Positions 24,447 through 36,200 of a stretch of 64,000 nt of DNA are shown here, one piece after another; position 1 is the stretch's first letter; every line of letters begins with the position of its first letter. The notes under the pieces are model-generated. The model had not been told where the DNA came from. It ran no database searches and was given only the letters and a program-made list of their open reading frames with translations. The position numbers were made by a program, and so were the translations under genes. Origin of the DNA: Eopsaltria australis (taxonomy: Eukaryota; Chordata; Aves; Passeriformes; Petroicidae); NCBI GenBank assembly GCA_034509425.1, contig JAVTVJ010000534.1, positions 62,001 through 126,000 on the forward strand, in the 5' to 3' direction.

Positions 24447-24861
24447 CTTTAGTGTCGGGGGGCGAGAGGAGTGAGACGCCGACTCAATGTGAGTGATAAA
24501 TCAAGCTCCTTTATTGTCAGACAGTGAGCATACTTATACTTCTCCGCGTGCCCAAAATAAAACTACATGATAAGTTTTCCTTCTACTATACACACAGGGT
24601 TTGTTCTCATACAGAAGTTTCACATGGGACTTTTCTCTAATTAGAGCACTAAGTTAGTATCAGAAGGCTACAATAACAGTTTCTTCTGCCAAGTTAATCT
24701 TTAGACACCTGCAGCTTGTTTTTGGCTTCCATGTCTCCCTTTCCCACAGCTGTCTTACTGGTAACCTTGAGCAGAGGCCTAGCTCTCATCTAAGGGGCTT
24801 GGATTGCTCACTTATACTTTGTGTCTGTGCAGCCGGAGATGGTTATTCTCCAACACTTTAG
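24447..24861 (-). mobile_element. Solo LTR, same family as provirus B, with 6-bp duplication
   Basis: The 403-bp LTR at 24453-24855 (+ strand TGTCGGGGGGCG ... TTCTCCAACA) is flanked by ctttag on both sides (24447-24452 and 24856-24861). It matches both LTRs of provirus B over almost its whole length, with about 10 extra bases near 24571. On the - strand it has AATAAA about 70 bases before its end. The 6-bp duplication fits class II (alpha/betaretrovirus-like) integration. Confidence 0.95.
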
Positions 24862-26566
24862 TTCCTCTTGTGCAGATTATTTGCTGTGCACGTCTTCTCA
24901 AATGAGACAGTCATAGAAAAAAGAGCTTAATTTGCTTTTTTTTCCTCTTATATTTTCTGGCAATTTGAGAAAAGCTTCTGTAGGACAATGAAGTATTAAC
25001 ATAGGCCTAGAGATGCTTAAAGAACACGCACATTTGCCATCACTCCTTACCACTGTTTTCATTCAGAATGTTTGATAAATAACATCATGATGTTAAACTT
25101 GTGGGTACTTGTTCCTGTCCTATTGTTACCTTGAGATTTGTTGCTTTTGATGCAGATCTGAAGAAGTGTGTGTGTGCTCAGAAGCTCTTCTGCCTACTTC
25201 CCAGTTCAGTTGTTTTGGCTGCTCTGGTGACAGATTCTGCCCATGAAACTTTTTCTTCTCTCAGTCACATTGCATGTATACAAAACTCTTCCATACTACA
25301 GTGTATAGTTGGACAGTAGTATTCTTGTTCAAAAGAAGACAAAATTTGGGCTATCTCTGTATTACTTCAGGAACTTTTTAAGTGGTTCATATTCAACATT
25401 CATTTATTCATCTTTTAAAACTCCAAAACAGGAAACATAGATTCTAGCAGGTTGTATCAAAGTGTTTCCTTACATACATGATCAGCAGAGGTTGAATATG
25501 AATTTTTCAGAGCCCATTGATGGAGCAGAGTTACAGAAATAGGCAAACTGTTGCCAATTAATGTCATGCCAGGTTTTAGATACAGCTATGTTTAAGCTGT
25601 TTTTGTCGTAACACTTAAGGCTTAATAAAAGAAGAAGAGATTCAGTAGATACATACTATAAGGCAAAGTTTGAGGTGGTGGAGGAAGGGAGGAAGAAAGG
25701 CAGGAGAAGGGAGAGAGGGGCATGGTAGGAATAAGTACGTAAGCCTTATGCTCTGTGATAGGTTGCTATAGAGAGGGCTCTCAATATTTGTCCTAGGAAG
25801 GTGGCAGGGAATGAAGAAAATAAACAAATAGTGATTGGCCTAATTTTTACGCACACAGATATTTAGGCTGTGCTTCGGGGAAAACTTTTGGACTAAATAC
25901 TTAGTAAAGCAATAGACTAAACTGCACAGGAATGTTGTGTTATCTCAGAAATTTTGAGGAAAGGTAAGACCTTTTCTTGAAGGAGTAGAGGTGTATTTCA
26001 TGCTGCAGCAGTGCATAGATGATTTAGATAGATGGTTTAGATGATTTATTGAAATTTCATGGGTATTTGTGTGTTTGTTTAGATGTCCTTGCAATCACAT
26101 ATTTCTTGACTGCATTTTATAAACTGACTGAAATGTACAGAGCAATCATTTTTAAATTGCACAAGTTGGTAAAGCTAGATAGTAACTGTTTCTTTAGAAA
26201 ATAGGAGAGTTGTGTTTTGAGTTCACAAATTACTGTGTATCCCCCTTTATGGGAAATTGTAGCTTTTCCTGATGTCTTAGTATTACCTTTGGAAAGCATT
26301 CTGCATTTGGTTTTGAATCAATAAAATTAATCATTGCAGTTTTTCCAGCTATTTGGGCTGATCTTGTTTCAGACATATGAAACATAAACCAGAGATTGGT
26401 GTTGAAATGCGAATCAAATTTGTCTTAATGGACTCTTGCCCAGCCAGTTTCAGGAAGAGCTCAGATATCCTAGCAAGGTATCAAGTTGTTTGACTGACTG
26501 ATCAATACCTTTAAACTCATTTTTTGTATATAACTGGTAAATAAGATGAGTATGGGAAAGTTTATA
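24862..26566. other. Intronic sequence, nothing recognised
   Basis: No exon or repeat family recognised. It contains a GA-rich stretch at about 25675-25720. Confidence 0.45.
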
Positions 26567-26990
26567 TGTCAAGCCCTACCTGCAGCCAGCAGTGTGGCCT
26601 CATTCATGCCGCTGTTTGGGACTGTGCCAGGGACCGTGCTGGAGCCTGGTCCGGGTGAGGAAGTGGTGGAGGGAGCAGTGAGGTGGTGCCGATTCTGAGC
26701 CGGAGGGAGTGGTCAGGGTGAATGTGGTCAGGTCGATCTCTGTGGTGAGCACTTTTTGCATGTGATTCACTCCCTCCTTTTTTTGCACTTTTGTTATTGA
26801 TATTGTTGCTGTTACTTTCTTTCCTTATCTTATTGCTGTTTCCAGTAAATTGCTCTAATCTCAACCCATGATCTTTATCTTTTGTGCCTCCAATTCTCCT
26901 TTCCAGCTCGTTGCAGGGGGAAGGGAAATGGATGAGTGGCAGCATGGTTTGGAGAGTCTCAGTGGGAGCAATAAATTCTTAACCTCAACA
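26567..26990 (+). repeat. Probable ERVL-type LTR (partial or solo)
   Basis: Begins TGTCAAGCCC and ends CTCAACA. The 3' half has the pyrimidine-rich stretch with TTTCCAGTAAATTGCTC, ATCTCAACCC and a G-rich block before the end, a layout common to avian ERVL LTRs. No target duplication was found (left ttata, right gtcat), so the 5' limit may be wrong or the copy truncated. Confidence 0.5.
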
Positions 26991-28458
26991 GTCATACTGT
27001 GTTTTTTGTTTTAACCTGCTTCTAAGTTTGCATTCATTATTGATAATCTCAGAGATCCCAATAACACATGATCAGATAAGATAATAATCTTCCAATGCTT
27101 TTATCAGGATGCTCATAACTCATGATTTTGAAACAAAATAAGGGGTTGGGTTTTTTTTGAATGAGAATGCATCCATGTTGCTGAAAGAAAGAGGAAGGAT
27201 TTTAAAATCAATTTGGAGCAGGTGTGTATTGATAGTCATTATTTAATAGTGCTGATCTTTTTTCTCTAAAATATTTCAGTATCTGTGTCTATGATAAATG
27301 CCTCTTTGGTTGCTGTGCTATAATGTTCTTCCACACTTGTGTTAGGTTAGGGAGGCATGCTCCCTCCACTGTAACTGATAGAGCATGAATCTGTAGGCTG
27401 TTTTATCTGCTTATCAGTTTTCCAAAACAATTCCATTCCATCTGTGACTTCATGTGGTTTGACTTTCATGCTACAGATTTCTTGTAAAGGAAAAAAGATG
27501 AATAAGACAAGGCCTGTTTTATATAGCAAGTTGTTCAAAATGGAATAACAGTACTTGTATTAATGTGAATGCATCCTTAAGGGGTTAAGGCAAATAATTC
27601 CTTTTCTTGTTCTAATAATAATTTTGTGTGAAAGTGAGAAAGATTGATTTCTGGTGTCTTCACAATTATTGTGAAGAATTGTAATGAGCATGCCAGAATG
27701 AAAAGTTGCTACAATTTTTCTTTGCTACAATGCCACAATCCACTCATGAGGAAAATTGTGTGTATTTATTACATAGACTACGAAAGAGAACTCCATGAGA
27801 AAATAAAGAAAATGAACTTGTCAGAGGAAATATTAAATGGAAATGTTAAAGCCTTGTTTAGTTTTCTTGTTAAACCTGAGATTGCATGGAAACACTAACT
27901 CCCCTCTAGATATGCAAGAAAATAATGAACATGTGGAGATCCACTTTCAAATAACCAGTAACAGAAGAGGGACCCCCAGCAGCCTAAACTCAAAGCTTCA
28001 GTCAGTCTTTGAAACCACCTTTCACTCTGAACATCAGCTACACACTGCAACAAAATTGGGAGTTTATATCCTTAACATTGTTTTGTGAGTGGTCTAGTAA
28101 GTGATTAGTGCATCTTTTAAGGCACAAATTCAACGCCTACTTGTCAGCTTTTTTCTCTCCTGCTATCACAGTCTGAGTTTTGGAAATACAGCTTCTGATT
28201 GGAGCAGTACTGTAACAAAACTGTGCTCTCTGGGCTGGGGACTTGGAACACTGAAAGGGGAAAGTCCTAAATAATAATTACTTTCTAGTCTCTCATATTC
28301 TTGCCAGTGAGCAACAGGATGAGACATTTCTTTCTCCTGCTAGAATTGGTTTGGGGACTACTTTCACACCTATTGGTTGCTCCAGAGCTGAGTACACCTA
28401 CTCTTCTGTTCATTTTTTTTTATCTATCCCATCATAGTAATATATTATGTATAGTAAT
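26991..28458. other. Intronic sequence, nothing recognised
   Basis: AT-rich; no exon, repeat family or RNA gene recognised. Confidence 0.45.
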
Positions 28459-28957
28459 ATATTGTTAAAAACGGGTCCATGAACAAAAATTTTAGTAAAA
28501 TGATATTGAACATTTATTAGTGGAACAAAGGCAAAAACAGCGCTGGGTGCATAGCATATCTGCTAGAGGCACATTTTACAATGGGTTAAATACTTTTAAC
28601 TGTTACATATTCATTAAGCTCAGAAGAAAATTTACATTTCAAACAACCCTTTCCCCCTGGTCTCTGCCCCCCCTTCTCGCCAGAATGTCGCCTCTTAGCC
28701 TGCCTTGAGGTTGTCCAGACACCTTCGAAAGCTGTGAATTGGTCTTATTTTCTCTTGTTCCCTTGAAATTCCTTTGTACTGCAAGTCATCAGCTTAAAAG
28801 ACGTTTATAGCTATATATTTATGACTACATTTTCCAATATATCACACTTATCTCAAGGTTATAATTTTACTACAATCTTGTTTTTACTTAACTATATTTT
28901 ATAATAACGCTATTTTTACAAAACCAACATTTATCATTTATTCATCCATTACAATAT
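28459..28957 (-). mobile_element. Solo LTR of gammaretrovirus-like (class I) type
   Basis: The 491-bp block 28463-28953 starts, on the + strand, TGTTAAAAACGGGTCCA. This closely resembles the first bases of the provirus C LTRs (TGTTAAAAACGAGGTCCA). It ends CATTACA and is flanked by atat on both sides (28459-28462 and 28954-28957), a 4-bp duplication as in class I. On the - strand an AATAAA (CACTAATAAATG) lies about 55 bases from the end, so it points antisense to the host gene. The rest is diverged from provirus C, so it is a related but different family. The surroundings are AT-rich, so atat alone is weak evidence. Confidence 0.7.
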
Positions 28958-31030
28958 CATCATAGTAATATACTAATATCAAAGATAGTCATGCAGGACA
29001 CAATTTAATTTTTTCAGGCATTTTCCTTACTGAGAAGATAAGCATTAATCTTATTCTTTATTTTAAAAGAACTACCCCATTTATGCTATCCATTTGAGAA
29101 TTCTTTCCTGGGAAATGCCAGCCATCATGAGTTTAGGGTTTAGACTCAAATAGATGAAGTCAAAGAATCGGCCAACAGCAGACAAAAATGTTTGTGTATG
29201 CATTTATAAAGAACATAGCAGAAATGTCTCCCTATATAATGCTTACCTACTGTTCTATAGGATTTTTAGACATATCATAGAATCAATCACATTTTCTCAT
29301 GGTTAGTGTGAAGGAATGCTTTAAATGCAAAATAGCTAAGAAAGAAAAAGAAATACTTATGCCCACTGTGTGGCATAATTACACTGAAAATAATGAGATC
29401 CTAATATAAAAGATCTTCCCGAGGTGTGCTCTTGGGATCAGTTTGTTCGTGAGTAATTACAGCAGTGAATCTAAATTGTCATTGTGGTTCAGTAGTGCCC
29501 AGTAACATGAATATGTTGTTGCATGTTGGTGAAGACTGTACATTTTGTTAATTGAATTTCTTAGCTGTGCAAGTCAAACTGTGTAGTAAGATCAAGTATG
29601 GAGTGCCCCATAGTTCATCCTAATATGTATGGGGCTTATTAGACCAACACAATTGGCTTCTTGAATGTGCCATCCAGGAAACTGGTCTTTTGCAAGAATG
29701 AGGAAGGGAAAGTGGCACAGTTCTTACGGGTCAGTTCAAGAAACACAGTCCATGTGTGAAAAATGCTAAAATACTGTTGGAGAACTGCGGTCACGCAGCT
29801 GTCACAGTAGCAAAGCAGAGGCAGGAGCAACACAGTGTGACCGTAGCTGATACACTGGGTTAGCAAGGGCCTGGAAGAGAGTAGTAGGAAGCCTGTGCTT
29901 GATGCAGTCAAAAAGAACAATGAAGTGGGATTTCGAATCCTTTGTGGTACGCCTACCACCAAGTGCCCAGCAGTGCTTGTTGGGTGAGAGCCACCCTCAC
30001 TGCCTGCACTGTGCACATTCCGAACTCTGCAGAAAACCAGCCCTGAAAGGGAAGGAGGATTAAAACATGTGATGATATAAAAGCTGTGCTGATATAAAAG
30101 CTGTGCTGCATAAAGGAGACAAAGGCTGCCTGCTATTAGAAGCTGGTTTGCTGCAGTCTGACACAAATGTTAGCTGTGTACATCACCGTGCTAACACTCT
30201 GTACCTGCTACTGTGATGGTGCAGCTCACACCCGACTCTGAAGCCAGTTGCTTAAAATCTTCTGCATAGAACTTGACTGTGGAATGGTCAAGAAACTGTA
30301 GATTTAAAGCTTAAAGTAACAGAAATAATTCAATTCCTGTAGATGCTCTGGCCCCCACAACGATGGAATATTACTGTCACCTAACATCGAACAAAAAGCT
30401 GTCCTGAGAAATTTACATATAAAGCACTTAATTGAATGGCACACAACCTTATGGTTTATGTTTTCTAGCTTTTTAAATTAGGTAAATCTAGCAAAATAGG
30501 GTGTGTAACTGTTGGTGTAGAGATATGCTTTAAGTTGAACATGATGTTCAGGATTTTGTTTAAAAAGGAATTAATTTGGAAAAAATATTTAACAGTAGAT
30601 ACAACCCACTAAGTAATGGTATTTGCTATATTTGCCTAAAACCCATAAGCCATTTTGTCACATGCTGTCATTCATTTATGTATTCTGACTTTCTAAGTAG
30701 AATTTCTTACATGTTTTCTTTATGAGTAGACTTTGTGCAGACAAGGTCTCAGTGGTACCAACTGGATTTCTTTGTCAGTTGTTGTGGCAATGATTTCCCA
30801 ATTTTTTTTTTAACTTTTATTTTGGTGATCAAGTTGAGGGGGAAACACTTGAAATTGTGATATACTGCACTGACACTTGTTTGAAATGCTTGGTTTGAAT
30901 TGCAAATTTTTCCAGAGTGTGCCAGCTTTACTTTTCACAAGAAAAACAAACAAAAAAAGGTAAAGTTTATCGAGTTACAGAATGTCTTTATTCTATTAAA
31001 GACTCTTTTCTCCTGTACTTGGCACTGTCA
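28958..31030. other. Intronic sequence, nothing recognised
   Basis: No exon or known repeat recognised. A small tandem duplication (GATATAAAAGCTGTGCT twice) lies at about 30074-30108. A 175-codon frame on the - strand at 29639-30166 opens with TTG and has no recognisable domain. Confidence 0.45.
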
Positions 31031-31537
31031 AGGACACACCCGTGTTCAGTTTCGGTCTCCTCTTTACAGCAAAGACATGGAGGTGCTGGAGTGTGTCCAG
31101 AGAAGGGCAACGGAGCTGGGGAAGGGTCTGGAGCACAAGTCTGATGAGGAGCAGCTCAGGGAGCTGGGAGTGTTTAGCCTGGAGAAAAGGAGGCTCAGGG
31201 GGAACCTTATTGGTTGTACAACTGCCTGAAAGGAGGCTGTGGCCAGGTGGGGGTCGGCCTCCTCTCCCAGGTAACAAGTGACGAGGGTAAATGACCTTCA
31301 GTTGCACCAGGGGAGGTATACGTTGGATACTGGAAAAAAATTATTCACCTAAAGAGTGGTGTAGTATTGCACAGGCTGCCCAGGGAAGTGGTGGAGTCCC
31401 TGTCCCTGTAAGTGTCCAAAAAATGAATCAATGTGGGACGCTGTGATACATTTAGTGGGTATGGTGGTATTAGGTCAAAGGTTGGACTTGATGGTCTTGG
31501 AGGTCTTTTCCAACCTTAATGATTCTATGATTCTTTA
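31031..31537 (+). repeat. CR1 LINE 3' portion
   Basis: The + strand encodes decayed CR1 ORF2 C-terminal blocks ([32 protein letters not shown]). It then runs through the 3' untranslated part to the typical terminus TTTTCCAACCTTAATGATTC and the ATTCTATGATTCT repeat at about 31515-31537. It is 5'-truncated and sense to PRKAR2B. Confidence 0.95.
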
Positions 31538-34110
31538 GGTAACCAGACATATAATTTTGATTAGTGAAAAATGCCAATAATACCCATAATTCTGGCATAT
31601 CTATACATTTCTGGCAAATAATTCTTAGGATGTAATATTTTGTGGTTCACCTCTGACCATAGTGCCATTCTTGTTTGGAGCTGGAGGAAGTTTTTTCAAT
31701 ATCTGTGACATTTTCAAAGCTGAAGCAGAATCAGTTTCGGTGTTGGGTGACTTTTAGTTTAAGAACTGTATATGTGACAAAATAGCTTTAAAATTTATCA
31801 TTAAAAGCTTTGCATTAAGGTTGAATTATTAAGTAGCAAAAACCCTATACACCAAAAGTTATAACTGACTGACCGTGAGTTACCTTTTCTATCATGAATT
31901 TTTAGACCTTTGTATTCAGGACTAGGCCTTATTTTTTACAAGTACTAAATATGTCCCATCAATTTGAATGAGAAAGAAGGTGCTCAGTTGGGTGGAGGTT
32001 GAGGTGGCAAGTGGTCGTATTGTGCAAGAGTGGAAACAAATTTCAGGGGCACTTCTGTTCATTTCACACTTCTCATGCAGGGCTCTTTAATCAAAACACA
32101 ACATGAAGTGAGCAATCATTTGCAAAGGCATTATTTATATGAGCAATTGGAATTGTCTCTATTTATAGACTGGTTGCAATCACATCCAACAACTGGGTTT
32201 CTTAGTGCATTTGTCATACGAGTGGTGCCAGCAGGAACTCTGCATTTACATCCCCATGCTGCCATTTTTAATGAATACTTCTTTTTAGTGAAACTTCTCT
32301 ATTTTTCTTCCTGGTGTTGGTTTCAGGACTGCAAAGTTAAAACTACCACCGTCCTTTCCTGAGGTAAAATCAACGCACTTTAATGACTGGGTTGTGAAAT
32401 TGCACATTGATGCAGGTGGGCAGAGCACACGTAAGTGGCTTAATGGAAAGGAGTAATGTAACCCTGGGCTAGCTGGATTAATGGAAGCCATCAGGGTTGT
32501 GCATGTACACCTTTTCTAAGAAACAAATGTTTAGCATCATAATTTTGGAGGGTTTTAACCTACGTTCTTATTTTGTGTTCTGCACAAAATGAACTGGGAG
32601 TGGCATGACTTCATGTTATCCTCTTATTTTTGAGGAGGATTGTGTCCAATGAAGACTTACTATTCTGTTTTCCAGCTGAGTCATTGATCCTTTAGTTGGT
32701 ACAGACAGAGACATATTGGGAACTGTCTGCTCTATCTCTTTACTTTCTAACAGAGATAGTGGGGGAGCAGCTGCAGCAGCACAAGGGAGCAAAGTCTCTA
32801 TCTGTGGTATATCTGCCATTCTCTGTGTCCCACAGGCTACCCATGCTCTCTGTACAGTGCTTTTACATGGTGTCTCTAATTCTCATTGAGTTGCATAGTC
32901 ATTACCAGGCTTCACCCTTATGGGTGTATTATGTTAACAACATTTAACATCACGAGGACTTAAAAATATGCTGTGAGTCTTCTGCTGTGCCCACTGAAAT
33001 CTGTGGCAATATTTATACTTTTTTTTTTAATGAAGATTTGACTGATTTTTAAAAATTTCTAATTTTCAAAAGTGAGTGTATTTTGCCGAGAAGTTATGAA
33101 TGGGTTTATATGATGAGGAAGATCTTAAAAGTTCATCAAGAGTTCAATGAATTTTTTCATCTTCCCTCTTACACTGAGCCTTTTCTTAGGTTTTCAGTGG
33201 TGACAGCATAATAAGAAACACTTTATTTTGAACTGCTCTTGAAAAAGAATAAAAGAAAATATGAAAAGCCTGTTTCTTACTAGGTGTGTTACAGTAGGAA
33301 CTCATGTCTATTTTAGATAGTTTTGTTATCATCAATAAATTATTGTCTTTTTCTGTGAACAATATTCTACGTGACTTTTGACAGTGTCACTATACATCCT
33401 CCTCCTTACTGCAGATCACACATTATTTTCCCTTGGCAGTACCTGTAGGAACTCGATACCTGACCCTCCCTCATCCTTGCAGGGAGGAGTGGGTTACAGC
33501 ACAAGCTGTCACAAGCTCAGAGAGGTGTTGGATCCTTTAGCCACTCTGCAGAGATGAACCACTGTCTGCTTAGGCAGATTTTCTTCTGCACGGTGGATCC
33601 TGTTCTTTTTGTTTAAAGCAGTAATGTCTTTATAATTTATGTCTATTGTTGTGAGACTTGAGAGGTTTGAATTCCATCTTTGATCCATATGAGAACTATT
33701 TTTATTGTTTAGAAAGTGATGCATTCCTGATGAATGCTCTATTTGCTGTTCTCTTAAATTCAGCAAGGGGAGGGATTAGGTGCCTCTGTTGCACAGGAGT
33801 GTAGCAGAGGAAGCCACTAAGGCCTTACCTGGCTCAGGTGTCTGAGGTTTCAGTGACCCTCTTGGTCACTGCCAGGGGCAAGCACCACTGTGCACCTCTG
33901 GGACAAAACTGATTGGGAAGCAGTTCCTAAGATGACTCCTCAAGAAAGTGTCTTTTTCCAGACTTGTCGTGATTAAGATGAGACCAGTGGAGCCCATGGA
34001 GCTCCAAGTCTTGTGATATGGACGAAGCTTCTGTGTTGACACTTTGTAGCACCAGCTTACCAAATCTACACCAAGATATTAAGCATATGTCAGCTTTCAG
34101 TTTTGGGCCC
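31538..34110. other. Intronic sequence, nothing recognised
   Basis: AT-rich; no exon or repeat family recognised. Confidence 0.45.
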
Positions 34111-34578
34111 CTCTCTACTCCAGGTGCTGGAGCCTGTCCAGAGAAGGGCAATGGAACTGGGGAAGGGTCTGGAGCACAAGTGCTGTGAGGAGCAGCTGAG
34201 GGAGCTGGATGTGTTTAGCCTGGAGAAAAGGAGGCTCAGGGAGATCTTATCACTCTCACAACTACCTGAAAGGAGGCTGTAGTCAGGGTGGAATCGGCCT
34301 CTTCTCCCAGGCAGCTAGCAACAAGGAAAGAGGACATAGCCTCAGGCTGTGCCATCGGAGGTTTTGGTTGGACATCAGGAGGAATTTCTTCACAGAATGG
34401 GTTGTTAAACACTGGAATGGGCTGCCCAGGGAGGTGGTGGAGTCATCATCCCTGGAGGTGTTCAAGAAAAGAGTGATCATGGAACTTGGTGCCATCATCT
34501 AGTTGACAAGGTGGTGACCAGTCAGAGGTTGGGCTTGATGATCTCAGAGGTCTTTTCCAACCTAACTGTTTCTGTGAA
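34111..34578 (+). repeat. CR1 LINE 3' portion, second copy
   Basis: Shares with the 31031 copy the blocks GGTGCTGGAG, GAGAAGGGCAA, GGGAAGGGTCTGGAGCACAA and TGTTTAGCCTGGAGAAAAGG. It encodes a cleaner ORF2 end ([19 protein letters not shown] with SSLEVFKKR) and ends TCTTTTCCAACCTAACTGTTTCTGTG. It is a younger and better preserved copy than the one at 31031. Confidence 0.95.
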
Positions 34579-36155
34579 GATAGTTTCAAATGAGCTACAT
34601 AGAAGTTGTTTTTTTACCATAAAACAGTAATGTACTCTGGTCCCTCTAATACTAGGGGCATTGGGATATAAACACCAATAGTGTGCTCAGAGCTACAATC
34701 AATAACATTTTTGTCTTTTATGCATCTGGCTCTTTTCAGTTCCTGGAGCTTTTCCATATTTTGATGATCATTCTTCTGTATATCCCGTTATTATCCAAAC
34801 TTCAGTTTCCTCATATTATTGATTTCTTTTTGTGCATGTCTAAGATGGAAAATGTTCACCAAACTTGAATGATCTATACACCGGCTTGTGTGTATTGTGC
34901 AATTTTGAGAGTTTCAACTAGTTGTAAATAACTTTCCCTTTGCTTTACAGGTCGGCCCACTGAAAAGCCCCTGAGAGTATAAAAAACCCATGCGGATTTA
35001 TAAGTGTTTACACTAAGTGTAGTACTTTCAAATTCATTTGTCACAGTGTTCCAAGCATGGCGCTGTTTATTTTCGACACTTGTAGCTTTCAATTTTTATT
35101 GCTTTTTATTGTTTTCTATTTCTTTAGAATTAGAATAGCTTTATTTAGCATGCCAGCAGTGGGTACCTCAGCAGTCTGATTCATTCAACTCAGTGTGGTT
35201 CATTCAACTAGAATATTTTTATCTCCTAGCTGTGCTGTTATCTTGATAACTTTTACACTAAATGATTGTTTAATCATTAAACCTGAAATTTCTAGAAGTC
35301 TCAAGGGAACTGTATGCAAATTAAATCAAGAAGTTCTTTAGCACTGCTGTTTACACACGGGGCATTTATAAAAGAATACAATTTCCTTGGGGTTCCTTCA
35401 TCTTTCTCTACGGCCTTAATTATTCCCTCTAAGTTTGATCTCTAAAAGAACATTCTGTTACAAATAATTGTTTTGGCTGAAGAAGCTAGATGCCACTCTG
35501 TCTTACACGAAGGGTTCATTTATTCTTTGAGAATTAACAGAGTTGTTGCTGAAAAGCAGCTGTAAGTACTTTGTTTCCTGGGAGAAAAAGACTGAACTAT
35601 AAGCCTGAATTCTAGCACCTGGCAAAGCGAGATGTTAACTCTCTAATTTGTGCTTTAACTCTAGGAGCTTCTGTGAAAGTGGTTACCTGGGATATGGGAT
35701 TTGTTAGGATATTGGTTTCAGTAAATGTGAAGTGTTTGGCTCAGGTTAGGATCTTAATTATTTTGACTTTTCAAATTTAAAGGAATTGTAGCTTACAGAA
35801 GCTTCGTGTGTTATTATCTCTTCTCTCATGAAATAAAAATAGAAATAAAAATATTTCCTCCCTTCCATTCTGGAAGAATAATTTCATGTGTATATTGTTT
35901 TCCTGAAACATATATTTGCATACATATGCTAGTTTCCCTGGGTTCATCTTTTCTTCAAGTGCAGAGTGGTTTTAAATAGGTACTGAGAAAATGGAGATAA
36001 ATAATGGTGACCAGCATAAAAGAGTAATACACCTTGCAGTGTGCTGATGACACCTCATCCAGCCATTCTGCCTCCTCTTATAATAGTATAAAACAAGAAG
36101 GAATGAAACAGCACTGTGGAATTCTGCAAAATCCATAGATAGATAGAAAGAAAAA
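34579..36155. other. Intronic sequence, nothing recognised
   Basis: AT-rich; no exon or repeat family recognised. Confidence 0.45.
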
Positions 36156-36200
36156 GAAGAAGAAGAAGAAGAAGAAGAAGAAGAAGAAGAAGAAGAAGAA
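36156..36200. repeat. (GAA)15 trinucleotide repeat
   Basis: Fifteen perfect GAA units on the + strand, preceded by an A-rich AGAT/AGAA stretch (36133-36155). Long GAA/TTC purine tracts can form triplexes; this length is moderate. Confidence 0.97.

Noticed and set aside
29925..29960. B-box-like TTTCGAATCC and a TGGTACGCCTACCACC block, possible tRNA-derived sequence
   Set aside because: No matching A box or cloverleaf could be drawn at a sensible distance.
29639..30166. 175-codon frame on the - strand
   Set aside because: It opens with TTG, has no recognisable domain or splice context, and lies in intron sequence. A hydrophobic leucine-rich start alone is not enough.
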